Below are positions 1 to 13,039 of a stretch of DNA of 64,000 bases, one piece after another. The DNA lies in assembly GCF_024137965.1 (NCBI RefSeq), contig NZ_CP099975.1:186001-250000 (forward strand), read 5' to 3'. The position numbers and the translations under genes are program-made. The notes under the pieces were generated by a model, which did no database searches, was not told where the DNA came from, and saw only the letters and a program-made list of their open reading frames with translations. The stretch is from Halomonas sp. Y3 (GTDB lineage Bacteria; Pseudomonadota; Gammaproteobacteria; Pseudomonadales; Halomonadaceae). Each line of letters starts with the position of its first letter. Within the stretch, counting starts at the first letter, position 1.

Positions 1-1
1 C

Positions 2-628
2 AAGGCCAGCCCATCCAGCAAGACCAGCAAGGGCTGGCTGAAGGAGCACTTCGACGACCAGTACGTGCAGCGCTCCTGGCAGGACGGCTATCGCTCCCGG
101 GCCAGCTACAAGCTGCTCGAGCTGGACGACAAGGATCGCCTCTTCAAGCCCGGCATGACGGTGATCGACCTGGGAGCGGCCCCCGGGGGCTGGAGCCAGG
201 TGGCCGCCGAGAAGGTGGGGCCGGAGGGGGTGGTGATCGCCTCGGATATCCTCGAGATGGACGCCCTGGCCGGCGTCGACTTCATCCAGGGCGATTTCAC
301 CGAGGAGAGCGTGCTCGAGGCGATCCTGGCGGCGCTGGGCGAGCGGCCGGTGGACCTGGTGATGTCCGACATGGCGCCCAACATGAGCGGCATGGCCGCC
401 ATCGACCAGCCCCAGGCGATGTACCTGGTGGAGCTGGCGCTGGACCTGGCCGGCCAGACCCTGCGCCCCGGCGGTACCTTCCTGGCCAAGGTGTTCCAGG
501 GCGAGGGGTTCGATGAATACCTGAAGACCCTGCGCGAGCGCTTCACCCGGGTGGTGACGCGCAAGCCGGAAGCCTCCCGGGCGCGCTCCCGGGAGGTCTA
601 CCTGCTGGCCCAGGGGTTTCGCGGCTGA
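2..628 (+). CDS. rlmE: 23S rRNA (uridine-2'-O-)methyltransferase RlmE (FtsJ), 5' end cut by the window
   Basis: Methylates U2552 of 23S rRNA from SAM, a late step in 50S assembly. The reading frame is open from base 2 and reads [20 protein letters not shown] before the [15 protein letters not shown] block, so only a few N-terminal residues are missing and the start codon lies outside the window. Visible family signatures are the SAM-binding [23 protein letters not shown] carrying the catalytic Asp, [11 protein letters not shown] with the catalytic Lys, and [11 protein letters not shown] with the C-terminal Glu of the K-D-K-E tetrad. It sits upstream of ftsH, the order seen in many gammaproteobacteria. 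A weak hairpin at about 664-691 may end its transcript. Confidence 0.95.
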   Translation, partial: KASPSSKTSKGWLKEHFDDQYVQRSWQDGYRSRASYKLLELDDKDRLFKPGMTVIDLGAAPGGWSQVAAEKVGPEGVVIASDILEMDALAGVDFIQGDFTEESVLEAILAALGERPVDLVMSDMAPNMSGMAAIDQPQAMYLVELALDLAGQTLRPGGTFLAKVFQGEGFDEYLKTLRERFTRVVTRKPEASRARSREVYLLAQGFRG

Positions 629-856
629 GCGAGCGCTCGGCTCGGATAACGTGGCGGCAGGCGCAATCAATAGCCCCAGACTAATGGGCTGATTGCCGGA
701 CAGCAGGCGCCAAAGTGTGTCACAGTGCCCCCTGCGGTGGACCGTCCGGGATGGGCGGTGGCTGAACGCGGCGGGCTTCTGTAGTGTCCTATACAGAGCG
801 TATACAAGGCGCCAGGCCATGGCGGCCGACAGATTTCTGACATTGAGGGTAGTCCC

Positions 857-2845
<1,989 letters not shown>

Positions 2846-2866
2846 GCCCGCTGCGTTCATCCCTGC

Positions 2867-2897
2867 CAGGCGCCCCACTCGGGGCGCCTGCGTTTTT
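2867..2897 (+). terminator. Rho-independent terminator after ftsH
   Basis: Perfect 9-bp stem AGGCGCCCC/GGGGCGCCT with a 4-base loop, followed by GTTTTT. It separates ftsH from folP. Confidence 0.88.
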
Positions 2898-2973
2898 CTG
2901 AGTCCTGCACGGCGGCAAGCTCCGCAACGCCTCCCGCAACCTCTCCCATAACAGCCCGACGCTTCGAGTGATG

Positions 2974-3825
2974 ATGACTTCCACCTCTGCCTTCCTGACC
3001 TGCGGCCGCCATCGGCTGGACCTCTCCTTCCCGCGGGTGATGGGGATCCTCAATGTCACCCCCGACTCCTTCTCCGACGGCGGCCGCCATGTGGCCCTGG
3101 ATGACGCCCTGCGCCATGCCGAGCGGATGCTGGCCGAGGGGGCGGCGATCATCGACGTGGGCGGCGAGTCGACCCGGCCCGGCGCCGAGCCCGTCTCGCC
3201 CGCGGCGGAGCTCGACCGGGTGGCGCCGGTGGTGGAGGCCCTGGTGCGCGAGCTCGATGCCCTGGTCTCGGTGGATACCAGCTGCCCCGAGGTGATGCGA
3301 GAGGTGGCCGGCCTGGGGGCGGGCATGCTCAATGACGTGCGCTCCCTGGACCGCGAGGGTGCCCTGGCGGCGGCCATCGGCACCGGTCTGCCGGTCTGCC
3401 TGATGCATCGTCAGGGCGAGCCCCGCGACATGCAGCAGGCGCCCCGCTATGATGTGCCTATCGAAGAGGCCGTGGTCGACTACCTCGCCGAGCGGGTGGC
3501 CGCCTGCGAGGCCGCCGGCCTGCGCCGGGAGCGCCTGCTGGTGGATCCGGGCTTCGGCTTCGGCAAGACCGTGGAACACAACCTGCGCCTGCTCAACCGC
3601 ATGGAGCGCCTGGCCGAACTCGAGTTGCCGCTGCTCGTCGGCATGTCCCGCAAGAGCATGATCGGCAAGGTGCTCGAGCGCCCGGTGGAGGAGCGCCTGC
3701 CCGGCGGCCTGGCGCTGAGCGCCCTGGCGGTGGAGCGCGGCGCACGAATCCTGCGCGTTCACGATGTGGCCCCCAGCGTGGATGCGGTGAACATGACCTG
3801 GGCCGTTCTCAAGGAAGGATGCTGA
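2974..3825 (+). CDS. folP: Dihydropteroate synthase FolP
   Basis: Condenses 6-hydroxymethyl-dihydropterin diphosphate with p-aminobenzoate to dihydropteroate, the folate step blocked by sulfonamides. Signatures: GILNVTPDSFSDGG (phosphate loop), IDVGGESTRPGA, VSVDTSCPEV, LNDVRSLDREGAL, DPGFGFGKTVEHN, VGMSRKSMIG and the final RVHDV. Three in-frame start codons follow each other (GTG 2968, ATG 2971, ATG 2974); the last fits the usual N-terminus best, but no strong ribosome site decides between them. The stop codon directly abuts the glmM ATG, so folP and glmM are almost certainly co-transcribed, as in Escherichia and Pseudomonas. Confidence 0.95.
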   Translation: MTSTSAFLTCGRHRLDLSFPRVMGILNVTPDSFSDGGRHVALDDALRHAERMLAEGAAIIDVGGESTRPGAEPVSPAAELDRVAPVVEALVRELDALVSVDTSCPEVMREVAGLGAGMLNDVRSLDREGALAAAIGTGLPVCLMHRQGEPRDMQQAPRYDVPIEEAVVDYLAERVAACEAAGLRRERLLVDPGFGFGKTVEHNLRLLNRMERLAELELPLLVGMSRKSMIGKVLERPVEERLPGGLALSALAVERGARILRVHDVAPSVDAVNMTWAVLKEGC

Positions 3826-5181
3826 ATGACACGACGCTACTTCGGCACCGACGGTATCCGCGGTACCGTCGGTGAACCGCCGATCACCGCCGACTTCATG
3901 CTCAAGCTGGGCTGGGCCACCGGCCGGGTGCTGGTGGCACGCCACGGCCAGCGGCGCCCCCGGGTGCTGATCGGCAAGGACACGCGGATCTCCGGTTACA
4001 TGTTCGAGTCGGCCCTGGAGGCGGGGCTCTCCGCCGCCGGCGTCGACGTGGCCCTGCTCGGCCCCATGCCGACCCCGGGCATCGCCTACCTGACCCGTAC
4101 CTTCCGTGCCGATGCCGGCATCGTCATCTCCGCCTCCCACAACGCCTTCCCCGACAACGGCATCAAGTTCTTCTCCACCGCCGGTGCCAAGCTGGGCGAT
4201 GAGCTGGAGGAGGAGATCGAGGCGATGCTGGAGGAGCCGCTGACCACGGTGGCGGCGGACAAGCTGGGCAAGGCGACCCGCATTAATGATGCCGACGGGC
4301 GCTATATCGAGTTCTGCAAGTCCACCATTCCCGACCGGGTCAGCCTGAACGGCCTCAAGGTCGTGCTGGACTGCGCCCACGGCGCCACCTACCACATCGC
4401 GCCCAGCGTGTTCCGGGAGCTGGGCGCCGAGGTGGGCCTGGTCGGGGCGAGCCCTGACGGCCTCAATATCAACCAGGGTGTCGGCTCGACCCATCCCGCG
4501 GCGCTGCGCGCGGCGGTGATCCAGCAGGGGGCCGATCTCGGCGTGGCCTTCGACGGCGACGGGGACCGCGTCCTGCTGGTGGACAGCGACGGCCGTGAGA
4601 TCGACGGTGACGACATCCTCTACCTGATCGCCCGGGACCGTCACGCCCGGGGCGAGCTGGGCGGTGGCGTGGTGGGCACCCTGATGTCCAACTTCGGCCT
4701 GGCGGCGGCCCTGGAGCAGCTGGGGGTTCCCTTCGAGCGGGCCAAGGTGGGCGACCGCTACGTGATGGAGCGCCTGGCGGCCAACGGCTGGCAGCTGGGC
4801 GGTGAGTCCTCGGGGCACATCGTCTGCGGCCATGTCCAGACCACCGGCGACGGCATCGTCTCGGCGCTGCAGGTGCTGGCGATCATGGTGCGCGAGGAGA
4901 AGCCGCTGCAGCGCCTGCTGGCGGGGCTTGAGAAGGCGCCCCAGGCGCTGGTCAATGTGCGCCTCACCCCGGGCAGCGACGCTCGGGCGGTGATGGAGAT
5001 GCCGGCGCTGCAGGCGGCGGTGGCGGAGGTCGAGACCGAGCTGGGCGACGAGGGCCGGGTGCTGCTGCGTCCCTCGGGTACCGAGCCGCTGATCCGCGTC
5101 ATGGTCGAGGGGCGGCCGCACCTCGACGTCGATGGCCTGGCGCGCCGCCTGGCCGGCGAGGTCGAGGCGCTGCTGGCCTGA
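3826..5181 (+). CDS. glmM: Phosphoglucosamine mutase GlmM
   Basis: Interconverts glucosamine-6-phosphate and glucosamine-1-phosphate, feeding UDP-GlcNAc for peptidoglycan and lipopolysaccharide. The catalytic phosphoserine is Ser104 in [15 protein letters not shown], the metal loop is FDGDGDR, the sugar-binding loop is GGESSGH, and the phosphate-binding loop is [15 protein letters not shown]. Length of 451 residues is standard. AAGGAAGG at 3811-3818 serves as ribosome site, and the start codon follows the folP stop with no gap, which points to translational coupling. Confidence 0.97.
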   Translation: MTRRYFGTDGIRGTVGEPPITADFMLKLGWATGRVLVARHGQRRPRVLIGKDTRISGYMFESALEAGLSAAGVDVALLGPMPTPGIAYLTRTFRADAGIVISASHNAFPDNGIKFFSTAGAKLGDELEEEIEAMLEEPLTTVAADKLGKATRINDADGRYIEFCKSTIPDRVSLNGLKVVLDCAHGATYHIAPSVFRELGAEVGLVGASPDGLNINQGVGSTHPAALRAAVIQQGADLGVAFDGDGDRVLLVDSDGREIDGDDILYLIARDRHARGELGGGVVGTLMSNFGLAAALEQLGVPFERAKVGDRYVMERLAANGWQLGGESSGHIVCGHVQTTGDGIVSALQVLAIMVREEKPLQRLLAGLEKAPQALVNVRLTPGSDARAVMEMPALQAAVAEVETELGDEGRVLLRPSGTEPLIRVMVEGRPHLDVDGLARRLAGEVEALLA

Positions 5182-5271
5182 GCCTGATACCCGGACTCGG
5201 GAGTCGTCCTGCGGTTGTCTTGACAGGGCCGCTCCTATACCATTTCGCAGCCTTTTTGAAGAGGACACGCC

Positions 5272-6021
5272 ATGCGTACCCCGCTGCTTGCCGGCAACTG
5301 GAAGATGAACGGCTCGGCCGACCTGGTCGAGGCGTTTGGTCGTGCCTTTGCCGAGGCGGAGCTGCCGAAGGGGCTCGAGGTAGTGATTTTTCCGCCGTTT
5401 CCCTACCTGGAGGCGGCGCAGCGCGTCTTTGCCGGCACGCCGTTGCGCCTCGGTGCCCAGACCCTCAATCCGCTCCACTCCGGCGCCCATACCGGCGAGG
5501 TGAGCGGGCGGATGCTCTGTGAATTCGGGGTGCGCTATGCCCTGGTGGGGCACTCCGAGCGTCGCCAGCTCTACCGCGAGGGCGACGAGCAGGTCTTCGA
5601 CCGGCTGCTGGCCGCCCTCAGCGTCGGCCTCACGCCGGTGCTCTGCGTGGGCGAGACCCTCGAGGAGCGCGACGCCGGGCGTACCATGGAGGTGGTGCTG
5701 CGCCAGGTGGGTTTCGCCATGTCGCGCCTGGAGCCCGAGCAGCGCCGGCTGATCGTCATCGCCTACGAGCCGGTATGGGCCATCGGCACCGGCCGTACCG
5801 CCACGCCGGAGCAGGCCCAGGAGGTGATGGCCGCCATTCGCGCCTATCAGGCGGAGTATGACCGCGAGCTGGCCGCCGAACTGCGGCTGCTCTACGGGGG
5901 GAGCATGAATGCCGGCAACGCCGCCGAGCTGCTCGCCCAACCCGATATCGACGGCGGCCTGGTGGGCGGTGCCTCGCTCAAGGTCGACGATTTTCTAGCC
6001 ATCTGTCAGTCAGCAGGTTGA
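5272..6021 (+). CDS. tpiA: Triosephosphate isomerase
   Basis: Interconverts dihydroxyacetone phosphate and glyceraldehyde-3-phosphate. The catalytic set is visible: Lys in AGNWKMNG, His in GHSERR, Glu in [10 protein letters not shown], and the phosphate loop LLYGGSMN. The length is 249 residues. GAGGA lies a few bases ahead of the ATG. The secG start lies 4 bases after the stop, so tpiA-secG forms one unit, as in pseudomonads. Confidence 0.97.
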   Translation: MRTPLLAGNWKMNGSADLVEAFGRAFAEAELPKGLEVVIFPPFPYLEAAQRVFAGTPLRLGAQTLNPLHSGAHTGEVSGRMLCEFGVRYALVGHSERRQLYREGDEQVFDRLLAALSVGLTPVLCVGETLEERDAGRTMEVVLRQVGFAMSRLEPEQRRLIVIAYEPVWAIGTGRTATPEQAQEVMAAIRAYQAEYDRELAAELRLLYGGSMNAGNAAELLAQPDIDGGLVGGASLKVDDFLAICQSAG

Positions 6022-6025
6022 TTCC

Positions 6026-6385
6026 ATGCAAGTTGCCATTCTCATGATCCATGTGGCGATCGCCATCGCCCTGGTCGTCCTTATCCTGCTGCAGCAGGGC
6101 AAGGGCGCCGAAGCCGGTGCCGCCTTCGGTGGCGGTGCCTCCCAGACCGTATTCGGCTCCCGCGGCAGCGGTGGCTTCCTGTCGAAGTTCACCGCTATCC
6201 TGGCGGCCGCTTTCTTCGCCACCTCCCTGACTCTGGCCTACTACGCTTCCCAGGCGGGCCAGGCACCGGAGGCCGGTATTCCCGATTCGCGGCTGATCGA
6301 GCAGCAGCGCGGCATTCCAACCCTTGACGACACCCCCTCGGGTATGGATAATGCAGCGCCAGTGCTGGAGGGAAGCGACGACTAG
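6026..6385 (+). CDS. secG: Protein-export membrane protein SecG
   Basis: Small accessory subunit of the SecYEG translocon. Two hydrophobic segments (about residues 3-22 and 54-74) flank a Gly-rich cytoplasmic loop with the family pattern [20 protein letters not shown]. The 45-residue C-terminal tail is acidic and variable. It is followed within about 30 bases by tRNA-Leu, the conserved secG-leuU arrangement. Confidence 0.95.
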   Translation: MQVAILMIHVAIAIALVVLILLQQGKGAEAGAAFGGGASQTVFGSRGSGGFLSKFTAILAAAFFATSLTLAYYASQAGQAPEAGIPDSRLIEQQRGIPTLDDTPSGMDNAAPVLEGSDD

Positions 6386-6415
6386 GTCGCTTGGTAGTTT
6401 CCAGCCTCCCCTGAT

Positions 6416-6502
6416 GCCGAAGTGGTGGAATTGGTAGACACGCTATCTTGAGGGGGTAGTGACCTTACGGTCGTGCGGGTTCAAGTCCCGCCTTCGGCAC
6501 CA
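6416..6502 (+). tRNA. tRNA-Leu (GAG)
   Basis: An 87-base tRNA with a long variable arm and encoded CCA. The acceptor GCCGAAG pairs with CTTCGGC. The anticodon stem CTATC/GGTAG encloses the loop TTGAGGG, giving anticodon GAG. It lies just after secG. Confidence 0.95.
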
Positions 6503-6575
6503 TCTGATACACCGCCTTGCCGTCGGCAAGGAGAGGTCCTTCAGAAAGCAGGATTGGCATAGCGGTGAAGCTCCC

Positions 6576-6604
6576 TTGACGAAAGTCTCGGCGATGCGTA
6601 GAAT
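6576..6604 (+). promoter_or_regulatory. Sigma70-type promoter of the initiator tRNA / rimP-nusA-infB cluster
   Basis: TTGACG (6576-6581), a 17-bp spacer and TAGAAT (6599-6604). The inferred start is near 6611, about 10 bases before the tRNA. Confidence 0.75.
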
Positions 6605-6620
6605 CACCGACCTAGATTGA

Positions 6621-6697
<77 letters not shown>

Positions 6698-6793
6698 TCT
6701 TCCGGTCAGGCGCCTTTCGAGCCGCAGCAGCAAGCTGGGGAGTCGAGCAGAAGGGGCAGCCAGATCTGCCGGAGTGGTCTAAAGGTTTCATGT

Positions 6794-6823
6794 AAAAGCC
6801 CCTTCCTGTGAAGGGGCTTTTTG
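6794..6823 (+). terminator. Terminator/attenuator between initiator tRNA and rimP
   Basis: AAAAGCCCCTTC, a short loop, then GAAGGGGCTTTTT. It probably releases the tRNA transcript, with partial read-through into rimP-nusA-infB. Confidence 0.85.
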
Positions 6824-6947
6824 TTAGCAGCTTGCCCAGGGCGCCAGGCGCCGGGGCACTGTTCCGGGCAACGCCAATCAGCCACCTGTCTTTCCTGTTC
6901 ACTCCCGGCCAGGTGCCTGATGCAACGGCTGTAGGAGCGATATTTCC

Positions 6948-7415
6948 GTGGCTATCAAGGATGCTGCACTTCACGCAATGATCGAACCCGTGGTAACCGC
7001 CATGGGCTTCGAGCTGTGGGGCATCGACTATCAGTCCCAGGGCAAGCACTCACGCCTGGTGATCTATATCGATCACGAGAACGGCGTCAGCGTCGATGAC
7101 TGCGCCGATATCAGCCGTCAGGTAAGCGCCGTGTTCGACGTCGAGGATCCGATTCGCGGCGAGTATCGCCTCGAGGTCTCCTCGCCGGGGATGGATCGTC
7201 CGCTCTATACCCTCGACCACTTCAGCCGCTACCGTGGCCACGAGGTGGCGCTCAAGCTGCGCGTGCCCTTCGAGGGGCGGCGCAAGTTCCAGGGGCTGCT
7301 GGCCGGCGTCGAGGGCGACGAGGTGCTGCTGCAGCTGGACGGCGAGGAGTACTGCTTCCCCATCGACAGCATCGATCAGGCCCAGGTGGTACCGAGGTTC
7401 GATGATCAGGATTGA
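6948..7415 (+). CDS. rimP: Ribosome maturation factor RimP
   Basis: Needed for maturation of the 30S subunit. The N-terminal domain carries GFELWGIDY and YIDHENGVSVDDCADISRQV, followed by the conserved RLEVSSPGMDRPL and an SH3-like C-terminal domain. A GTG start at 6948 is supported by AGGAGCG at 6933-6939. The 155-residue length is typical. It is the first protein gene of the nusA-infB cluster. Confidence 0.95.
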   Translation: MAIKDAALHAMIEPVVTAMGFELWGIDYQSQGKHSRLVIYIDHENGVSVDDCADISRQVSAVFDVEDPIRGEYRLEVSSPGMDRPLYTLDHFSRYRGHEVALKLRVPFEGRRKFQGLLAGVEGDEVLLQLDGEEYCFPIDSIDQAQVVPRFDDQD

Positions 7416-7487
7416 GGATCCGGCCGCCGCTTGGCACGGCGCAATGAGCGTGAGGCTCGAGGACAGGTTTTCTGGCGAGGCAATGGC

Positions 7488-8978
7488 ATGAGTAAAGAGA
7501 TTCTGGCGGTCGTTGACGCGATCTCCAACGAGAAGGGAGTCCCCCGCGAGGTGATCTTCGAGGCCGTCGAGGCGGCCCTGGCCAGCGCGTCCCGCAAGCG
7601 TTTCGAGGACGAAGAGGCCAGCGTGCGGGTGCATATCGATCGCCGTACCGGTGAGTACGAGACCTTCCGCCGCTGGACGGTGGTGGAGGACGACGACTTC
7701 GACGGCCCCGACCACGAGATCAAGCTCTCCTTCGCCGAGCGTCGTGACCCGCCTCTGGGGCTGGGTGACGTGGTGGAGGAGAAGATCGAGAACGCCGACT
7801 TCGGTCGTATCGCCGCCCAGACCGCCAAGCAGGTGATCGTGCAGAAGGTGCGCGAGGCCGAGCGGGCCGAGGTGGTGCGCCTCTACGCCGAGCGCGAGGG
7901 CGAGCTGGTCTCCGGCATCGTCAAGAAGACCACCCGCGACGGCCTGATCATCGACCTGGGCGAGAACGCCGAGGCGTTCCTGCCCCGCGGCGAGATGATC
8001 CCCGGCGAACGCTATCGCATGAACGAGCGGGTGCGCGCCCTGCTGACCAAGGTCGACCCGGAGGCGCGTGGCGCCCAGCTGATCCTGTCGCGGACCTGTC
8101 CGGAACTGATCATCGAGCTGTTCAAGATCGAGGTGCCGGAGATCGCCGAGCAGCTCATCGAGATCAAGGGCGCCGCGCGCGATCCGGGCTCCCGGGCCAA
8201 GATCGCGGTCAAGACCAACGACCGCCGCATCGACCCGGTAGGCGCCTGCGTCGGCATGCGCGGCTCCCGGGTCCAGGCGGTCTCCTCGGAGCTGCAGAAC
8301 GAGCGCGTCGACATCGTGCTGTGGGACGACAACCCCGCCCAGCTGGTGATCAACGCCATGGCGCCGGCGGACGTCGCCTCCATCCTGGTGGATGAGGATG
8401 CCCACGCCATGGACGTGGCCGTTGCCGAGGACAACCTGGCCCAGGCCATCGGCCGCAGCGGCCAGAACGTGCGCCTGGCCTCTGAGCTCACCGGCTGGCG
8501 GATCAACGTCATGACCGAGGACGAGGCCGAGGCCAAGCGCGAGCAGGAGATCGACAGCCTGGTCGAGCACTTCATCCAGCACCTGGATATCGACGATGAG
8601 GTCGCCCGCCTGCTGGTGGAGGAGGGCTTCACCTCCCTGGAGGAGATCGCCTACGTGCCGGTGGAGGAGATGCTCGAGATCGAGGAGTTCGACGAGGAGA
8701 CCATCGAGGAGCTGCGCGCCCGGGCCAAGGATGAGCTGCTCAACCTGGCCATCGCCTCCGAGGAGGAGCTCGACGGCGCCCAGCCGGCCGAGGACCTGCT
8801 CGAGATGGAGGGTATGGAGCGCCACCTGGCCTTTATCCTGGCCAGCCGGGGGATCGTCACCATGGAGGATCTCGCCGAGCAGTCCGTCGATGACCTGCTG
8901 GACATCGAGGGAGTGGACGAGGAGCGCGCCGCGGCACTGATCATGACCGCCCGTGCGCCCTGGTTTGAAAGCGAATAG
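7488..8978 (+). CDS. nusA: Transcription termination/antitermination factor NusA
   Basis: RNA-polymerase accessory protein controlling pausing, termination and rRNA antitermination. The order is an N-terminal polymerase-binding domain (about 1-130), an S1 domain around [20 protein letters not shown], two KH domains (one with [17 protein letters not shown], the next with [14 protein letters not shown]), then two acidic C-terminal helix-hairpin repeats. ATG 7488 gives [13 protein letters not shown] and 496 residues, like the E. coli protein; an open frame runs further upstream but has no conserved sequence. Confidence 0.97.
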   Translation: MSKEILAVVDAISNEKGVPREVIFEAVEAALASASRKRFEDEEASVRVHIDRRTGEYETFRRWTVVEDDDFDGPDHEIKLSFAERRDPPLGLGDVVEEKIENADFGRIAAQTAKQVIVQKVREAERAEVVRLYAEREGELVSGIVKKTTRDGLIIDLGENAEAFLPRGEMIPGERYRMNERVRALLTKVDPEARGAQLILSRTCPELIIELFKIEVPEIAEQLIEIKGAARDPGSRAKIAVKTNDRRIDPVGACVGMRGSRVQAVSSELQNERVDIVLWDDNPAQLVINAMAPADVASILVDEDAHAMDVAVAEDNLAQAIGRSGQNVRLASELTGWRINVMTEDEAEAKREQEIDSLVEHFIQHLDIDDEVARLLVEEGFTSLEEIAYVPVEEMLEIEEFDEETIEELRARAKDELLNLAIASEEELDGAQPAEDLLEMEGMERHLAFILASRGIVTMEDLAEQSVDDLLDIEGVDEERAAALIMTARAPWFESE

Positions 8979-9079
8979 TTCGAAGGCGCAGCGCGCAACA
9001 GGCGTATGACGCCCGGTGGATGCCGGGCCGCAGCATTCGAAGCGAACAGATTTGGGGTCACGGGCTCAGGAGGGTCGTA

Positions 9080-11599
9080 ATGTCAGACATGACCGTTAAG
9101 GATTTTGCAGCAAAGGTGGGGCGCGATGTGCCTCGTCTGCTGGAACAGATGAAAGAAGCCGGACTCGAGCACAAGTCCGAGAGCGATGCCGTGTCCGAGG
9201 AGGACAAGCGTCGGCTGCTCGACTACCTCACCAAGAGTCACGGCGGTGATACCAGCGCGGCGGCGCCCAAGAACCGCATCACTCTGACGCGCAAGACCCG
9301 CAGCCGGATCAAGACCGGCGAGCGCGGCAAGACCATCGAAGTGCAGGTTCGCAAGAAGCGCACCTACGTGAAGCGCACCGAGGAAGAGACCAAGCCGGAG
9401 CCGGTGGAAGACACCGGTCCGCGCCAGCTGGTCGGCGACATGGCCGACTCCCAGCAGGCCCAGGCCGAGCAGGAGGCCCGCGAGGCCGAAGCAGCCAAGG
9501 CGCGTGCGGCGGAAGAGGCCGCCCGCGAGGCGGCGGCCAAGCTGGAGGCCGAGAAGGTGCCTGAGGTGCCGGACATCCCGGTGCCGGAGCTGGTCGAGCA
9601 GCCGGCCGGCGATGAGCCGCCCGCGCCGCCCAAGGAGGGTCGCACCGACCGTCGCACCGCGCCGCCCAAGAAGGCCGCGGCGAAGAAGGGGCGCCACGAG
9701 CGTGACGACGACGATCGCGACGAGCGTCGTCGCGGCGGCGGCAAGAAGGCCAAGCGCGCCGAGCGTCGCGGTGGCCGCCGCGGTGGCTCCCAGGGTGGCG
9801 GCAAGCACGGCTTCCAGAAGCCGACCCAGCCGATCGTCCGCGAGGTCTCGATCCCCGAGTCGATCAGCGTCGCCGACCTGGCCGACAAGATGTCGATCAA
9901 GGCCAACGAGGTCATCAAGGCCATGTTCACCATGGGTGCGGCGGTGACCATCAACCAGACCATCGACCAGGACACCGCGGCCATCGTGGTCGAGGAGATG
10001 GGTCACAAGCCCAAGCTGGTCAAGGACGATGCCCTGGAGACCGAGGTCCTCGAGGGCATCTCCTACGAGGGCGAGGAGCTGACCCGGGATCCGGTCGTCA
10101 CCGTCATGGGTCACGTCGACCACGGCAAGACCTCGCTGCTCGACTATATCCGCAAGGCCAAGGTGGCGACCGGTGAGGCCGGCGGCATCACCCAGCACAT
10201 CGGCGCCTACCACGTCGATGCGGCCAAGGTGAATGGCTCCCACGGTGTCACCTTCCTGGATACCCCCGGCCACGCGGCCTTTACCGCCATGCGTGCCCGC
10301 GGTGCCAAGGCCACCGACGTGGTCATCCTGGTGGTGGCGGCCGATGATGGCGTCATGCCCCAGACCATCGAGGCGGTGGAGCACTCCAAGGCGGCCGGCG
10401 TGCCCATGGTGGTGGCGGTCAACAAGATCGACAAGCCGGCGGCGGACCCGGACCGGGTCAAGAACGAGCTCTCCCAGCACGGCGTCATCTCCGAGGAGTG
10501 GGGCGGCGACACCCAGTTCGTCCACGTTTCCGCCAAGAGCGGCGAGGGCATCGACGAGTTGCTGGAAGCGGTCCTGCTGGTCTCCGAGGTGCTCGAGCTC
10601 AAGGCCGTGCCGGAAGCGCCCGGCAAGGGCGTGGTGGTCGAGTCCCGCCTGGACAAGGGCCGCGGCCCGGTGGCCACCGTGCTGGTTCAGAACGGCACCC
10701 TGAAGAAGGGCGATATCGTCCTGGCCGGTCTGCACTACGGCCGCGTGCGCGCCCTGACCAACGAGCTGGGCAAGCAGGTCGACGAGGCTGGTCCCGCCAT
10801 GCCGGTGGAGATCCAGGGCCTCGGCGGCACCCCGGACGCCGGTGACGACTTCATGGTGGTGGCCGACGAGAAGAAGGCCCGCGAGGTTGCCAACTTCCGT
10901 CAGGGCAAGTACCGCGAGGTGCGCCTGGCACGCCAGCAGAAGGCCAAGCTGGAGAACATGTTCAGCCAGATGGGCCAGGACGAGGTGGCCAAGGTCAACA
11001 TCGTGCTCAAGGCCGACGTTCAGGGCTCCCTGGAGGCGATCAAGGGCGCTCTCGAGGAGCTCTCCACCGACGAAGTGCAGGTGGCCGTGGTCTCCTCCGG
11101 CGTCGGCGGCATCACCGGCACCGACGCCAACCTGGCGCTGGCCTCCGAGGCGATCGTGGTCGGCTTCAACGTGCGTGCCGACGCCGCGGCCCGCGAGATC
11201 ATCGAGCGGGAAGGCCTGGACCTGCGCTACTACAGCGTCATCTACCAGCTGATCGACGAGGTCAAGCAGGCGATGACCGGCATGCTGGCGCCGGAGTGGA
11301 AGGAGGAGATCGTCGGCGTGGCCGAGGTCCGCGACGTCTTCCGCGCGCCCAAGATCGGCGCCGTGGCCGGCTGCATGGTGGTCGAGGGCACCGTCTTCCG
11401 CAACAAGAAGATTCGCGTGCTGCGCGACAACGTGGTCATCTACGAGGGCGAGCTCGAGTCGCTGCGCCGCTTCAAGGACGACGTCCAGGAAGTGCGCAAC
11501 GGCATGGAGTGCGGCATCGGCGTGAAGAACTACAATGACGTCCAGGTCGGCGACAAGATCGAGGTCTTCGATCAGGTCAAGGTCGAGCGGACGCTCTGA
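9080..11599 (+). CDS. infB: Translation initiation factor IF-2
   Basis: GTPase that places fMet-tRNA on the 30S subunit and promotes subunit joining. The N-terminal third is a charged, Ala/Glu/Lys/Arg-rich linker after a small IF2_N domain; the G1 motif GHVDHGKT is at 344-351, followed by [24 protein letters not shown] and SAKSGEGI, and then the C-terminal fMet-tRNA-binding domains. The start at 9080 follows AGGAGGG (9068-9074) at good spacing; the open frame upstream of it is not conserved. Length is 839 residues. It lies between nusA and rbfA as in most bacteria. Confidence 0.97.
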   Translation: MSDMTVKDFAAKVGRDVPRLLEQMKEAGLEHKSESDAVSEEDKRRLLDYLTKSHGGDTSAAAPKNRITLTRKTRSRIKTGERGKTIEVQVRKKRTYVKRTEEETKPEPVEDTGPRQLVGDMADSQQAQAEQEAREAEAAKARAAEEAAREAAAKLEAEKVPEVPDIPVPELVEQPAGDEPPAPPKEGRTDRRTAPPKKAAAKKGRHERDDDDRDERRRGGGKKAKRAERRGGRRGGSQGGGKHGFQKPTQPIVREVSIPESISVADLADKMSIKANEVIKAMFTMGAAVTINQTIDQDTAAIVVEEMGHKPKLVKDDALETEVLEGISYEGEELTRDPVVTVMGHVDHGKTSLLDYIRKAKVATGEAGGITQHIGAYHVDAAKVNGSHGVTFLDTPGHAAFTAMRARGAKATDVVILVVAADDGVMPQTIEAVEHSKAAGVPMVVAVNKIDKPAADPDRVKNELSQHGVISEEWGGDTQFVHVSAKSGEGIDELLEAVLLVSEVLELKAVPEAPGKGVVVESRLDKGRGPVATVLVQNGTLKKGDIVLAGLHYGRVRALTNELGKQVDEAGPAMPVEIQGLGGTPDAGDDFMVVADEKKAREVANFRQGKYREVRLARQQKAKLENMFSQMGQDEVAKVNIVLKADVQGSLEAIKGALEELSTDEVQVAVVSSGVGGITGTDANLALASEAIVVGFNVRADAAAREIIEREGLDLRYYSVIYQLIDEVKQAMTGMLAPEWKEEIVGVAEVRDVFRAPKIGAVAGCMVVEGTVFRNKKIRVLRDNVVIYEGELESLRRFKDDVQEVRNGMECGIGVKNYNDVQVGDKIEVFDQVKVERTL

Positions 11600-11615
11600 G
11601 CGTCAGGAGCCAAGC

Positions 11616-12029
11616 ATGCGCGAGTTCAAGCGGACCGACCGGGTAGCCGACCAGCTGCAGAAGGAGCTGGCGGTGCTCATCCAGCGCGAGGTCAAGGACC
11701 CGCGCCTGGGCATGGTCACGGTCAGCGGCGTCGAGGTCAGCCGTGACCTCGGCTACGCCGACGTCCATGTGACCCTGCTGGGTGAGGACACCCCGGAGCG
11801 GATCAAGGAGAACCTCAAGGTTCTCAAGCAGGCCGCCGGCTTCCTGCGCGGGCAGATCGCCAAGCGCATCAAGCTGCGTCACGTGCCGGAGCTGCGCTTC
11901 CACTACGACGAGAGCGTGGTGCGCGGCCAGCGCCTCTCCTCGCTGATCGAGGAGGCGGTGCAGAGCGACCGCGCCCGTTCCGGCGAGCAGGGCGACGACG
12001 AAGACGGCGACGGGGGCGAGAGCCGCTGA
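11616..12029 (+). CDS. rbfA: Ribosome-binding factor A
   Basis: Cold-shock 30S maturation factor. A single KH-like domain reads MREFKRTDRVADQLQKEL, followed by DPRLGMVTVSGVEVSRDL, YADVHVTLLG and RIKLRHVPELRFHYDES. An acidic tail (GDDEDGDGGE) ends the 137-residue protein. ATG 11616 follows AGGAGCC. Its stop overlaps the truB start by one base. Confidence 0.95.
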   Translation: MREFKRTDRVADQLQKELAVLIQREVKDPRLGMVTVSGVEVSRDLGYADVHVTLLGEDTPERIKENLKVLKQAAGFLRGQIAKRIKLRHVPELRFHYDESVVRGQRLSSLIEEAVQSDRARSGEQGDDEDGDGGESR

Positions 12030-12961
12030 TGGCGCGTCGTCGTCGCGGCCTGCCGGTCAACGGGGTGCTGCTGCTGGACAAGCCCGGCGGCATGTCCAGC
12101 AACCACGCCCTGCAGCGGGCCAGGCGGCTCTTCCAGGCCCAGAAGGCCGGTCATACCGGTACCCTGGACCCCATGGCCACCGGCCTGCTGCCGGTCTGCT
12201 TCGGCGAGGCCACCAAGTTCTCGGCCCACCTGCTGGCGGCGGACAAGGTCTACCGCACCCGGGTGGAGCTGGGGGCGGTGACCGACACCGGCGACGCCGA
12301 GGGTGAGATCATCGAGCGCTGTACGGTGCCCGCACTCACCGCGGCCGACGTGGAGGGCGTGCTCGAGCGCTTTCGCGGCGAGATCGAGCAGATCCCGCCG
12401 ATGTATTCAGCGCTCAAGCACCAGGGGCGCAAGCTCTACGAGCTGGCCCGGGAGGGCAAGTCGATCGAGCGTGCAGCCCGGCGCGTGACGGTGTATGATG
12501 CCCGGCTTCTCGCCTTCGAGGGCCACGCCTTCGAGCTGGAGGTGAAGGTCAGCAAGGGCACCTATGTGCGCACCCTGGCCGAGGATATCGCTCGGGCCCT
12601 GGGCAGCGGCGGGCATATCAGCATGCTGCGACGCCTGGCCACCGGCCCCTTCGACGGCGACAGCCTGGGGGGGGAGGGAATGCTGAGCCTGGAGGCCCTC
12701 GAGGCGCTGCCCGACCAGGCCGCCCGGGAGGCCGTGCTGCTGCCGGTGGACGTGCTGGTCGAGCACCTGCCGCGGCTCGAGGTCGATGCGGCGGCGGCGC
12801 AGCGGCTGACCCACGGCCAGTCCGCTCGCCTCGATGCCGCAGGCATGGCGGTGGGCGAGACGCCAAGACTCTACTGCGACGGGGCCTTCCTGGGCCTCGG
12901 CGCGGTGACGTCGCCACAGGAGGTGGCGCCGAAACGGCTGCTGAGCACCGCAGCCGATTGA
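12029..12961 (+). CDS. truB: tRNA pseudouridine-55 synthase TruB
   Basis: Makes Psi55 in the T-loop of tRNAs. The catalytic Asp47 lies in [20 protein letters not shown]; the thumb-loop residues and [17 protein letters not shown] are also visible, and a PUA-like domain forms the C-terminus. Length is 310 residues. ATGA-type coupling with rbfA indicates one operon. Confidence 0.96.
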   Translation: MARRRRGLPVNGVLLLDKPGGMSSNHALQRARRLFQAQKAGHTGTLDPMATGLLPVCFGEATKFSAHLLAADKVYRTRVELGAVTDTGDAEGEIIERCTVPALTAADVEGVLERFRGEIEQIPPMYSALKHQGRKLYELAREGKSIERAARRVTVYDARLLAFEGHAFELEVKVSKGTYVRTLAEDIARALGSGGHISMLRRLATGPFDGDSLGGEGMLSLEALEALPDQAAREAVLLPVDVLVEHLPRLEVDAAAAQRLTHGQSARLDAAGMAVGETPRLYCDGAFLGLGAVTSPQEVAPKRLLSTAAD

Positions 12962-13039
12962 AGGGAGCAACGCCGAGACTGCAAATATGCGTGGTCTCAC
13001 ACACTCATCATTCAGGCATATTGCTTACTGGAGAGACAG

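Noticed and set aside
5220..5241. TTGACA followed by TATACC upstream of tpiA
   Set aside because: The spacer is only 10 bases, too short for sigma70; a promoter may exist but these hexamers do not form it.
2857..5940. 1027-codon open frame on the minus strand across folP-glmM-tpiA
   Set aside because: It is antisense to three clear core genes, its product is His/Gln/Arg/Gly-rich with no domain, and such long shadows are common in GC-rich DNA.
6768..6793. tRNA-like GCCGGAGTGGT sequence before the terminator ahead of rimP
   Set aside because: No acceptor, anticodon or T-arm can be completed from it.
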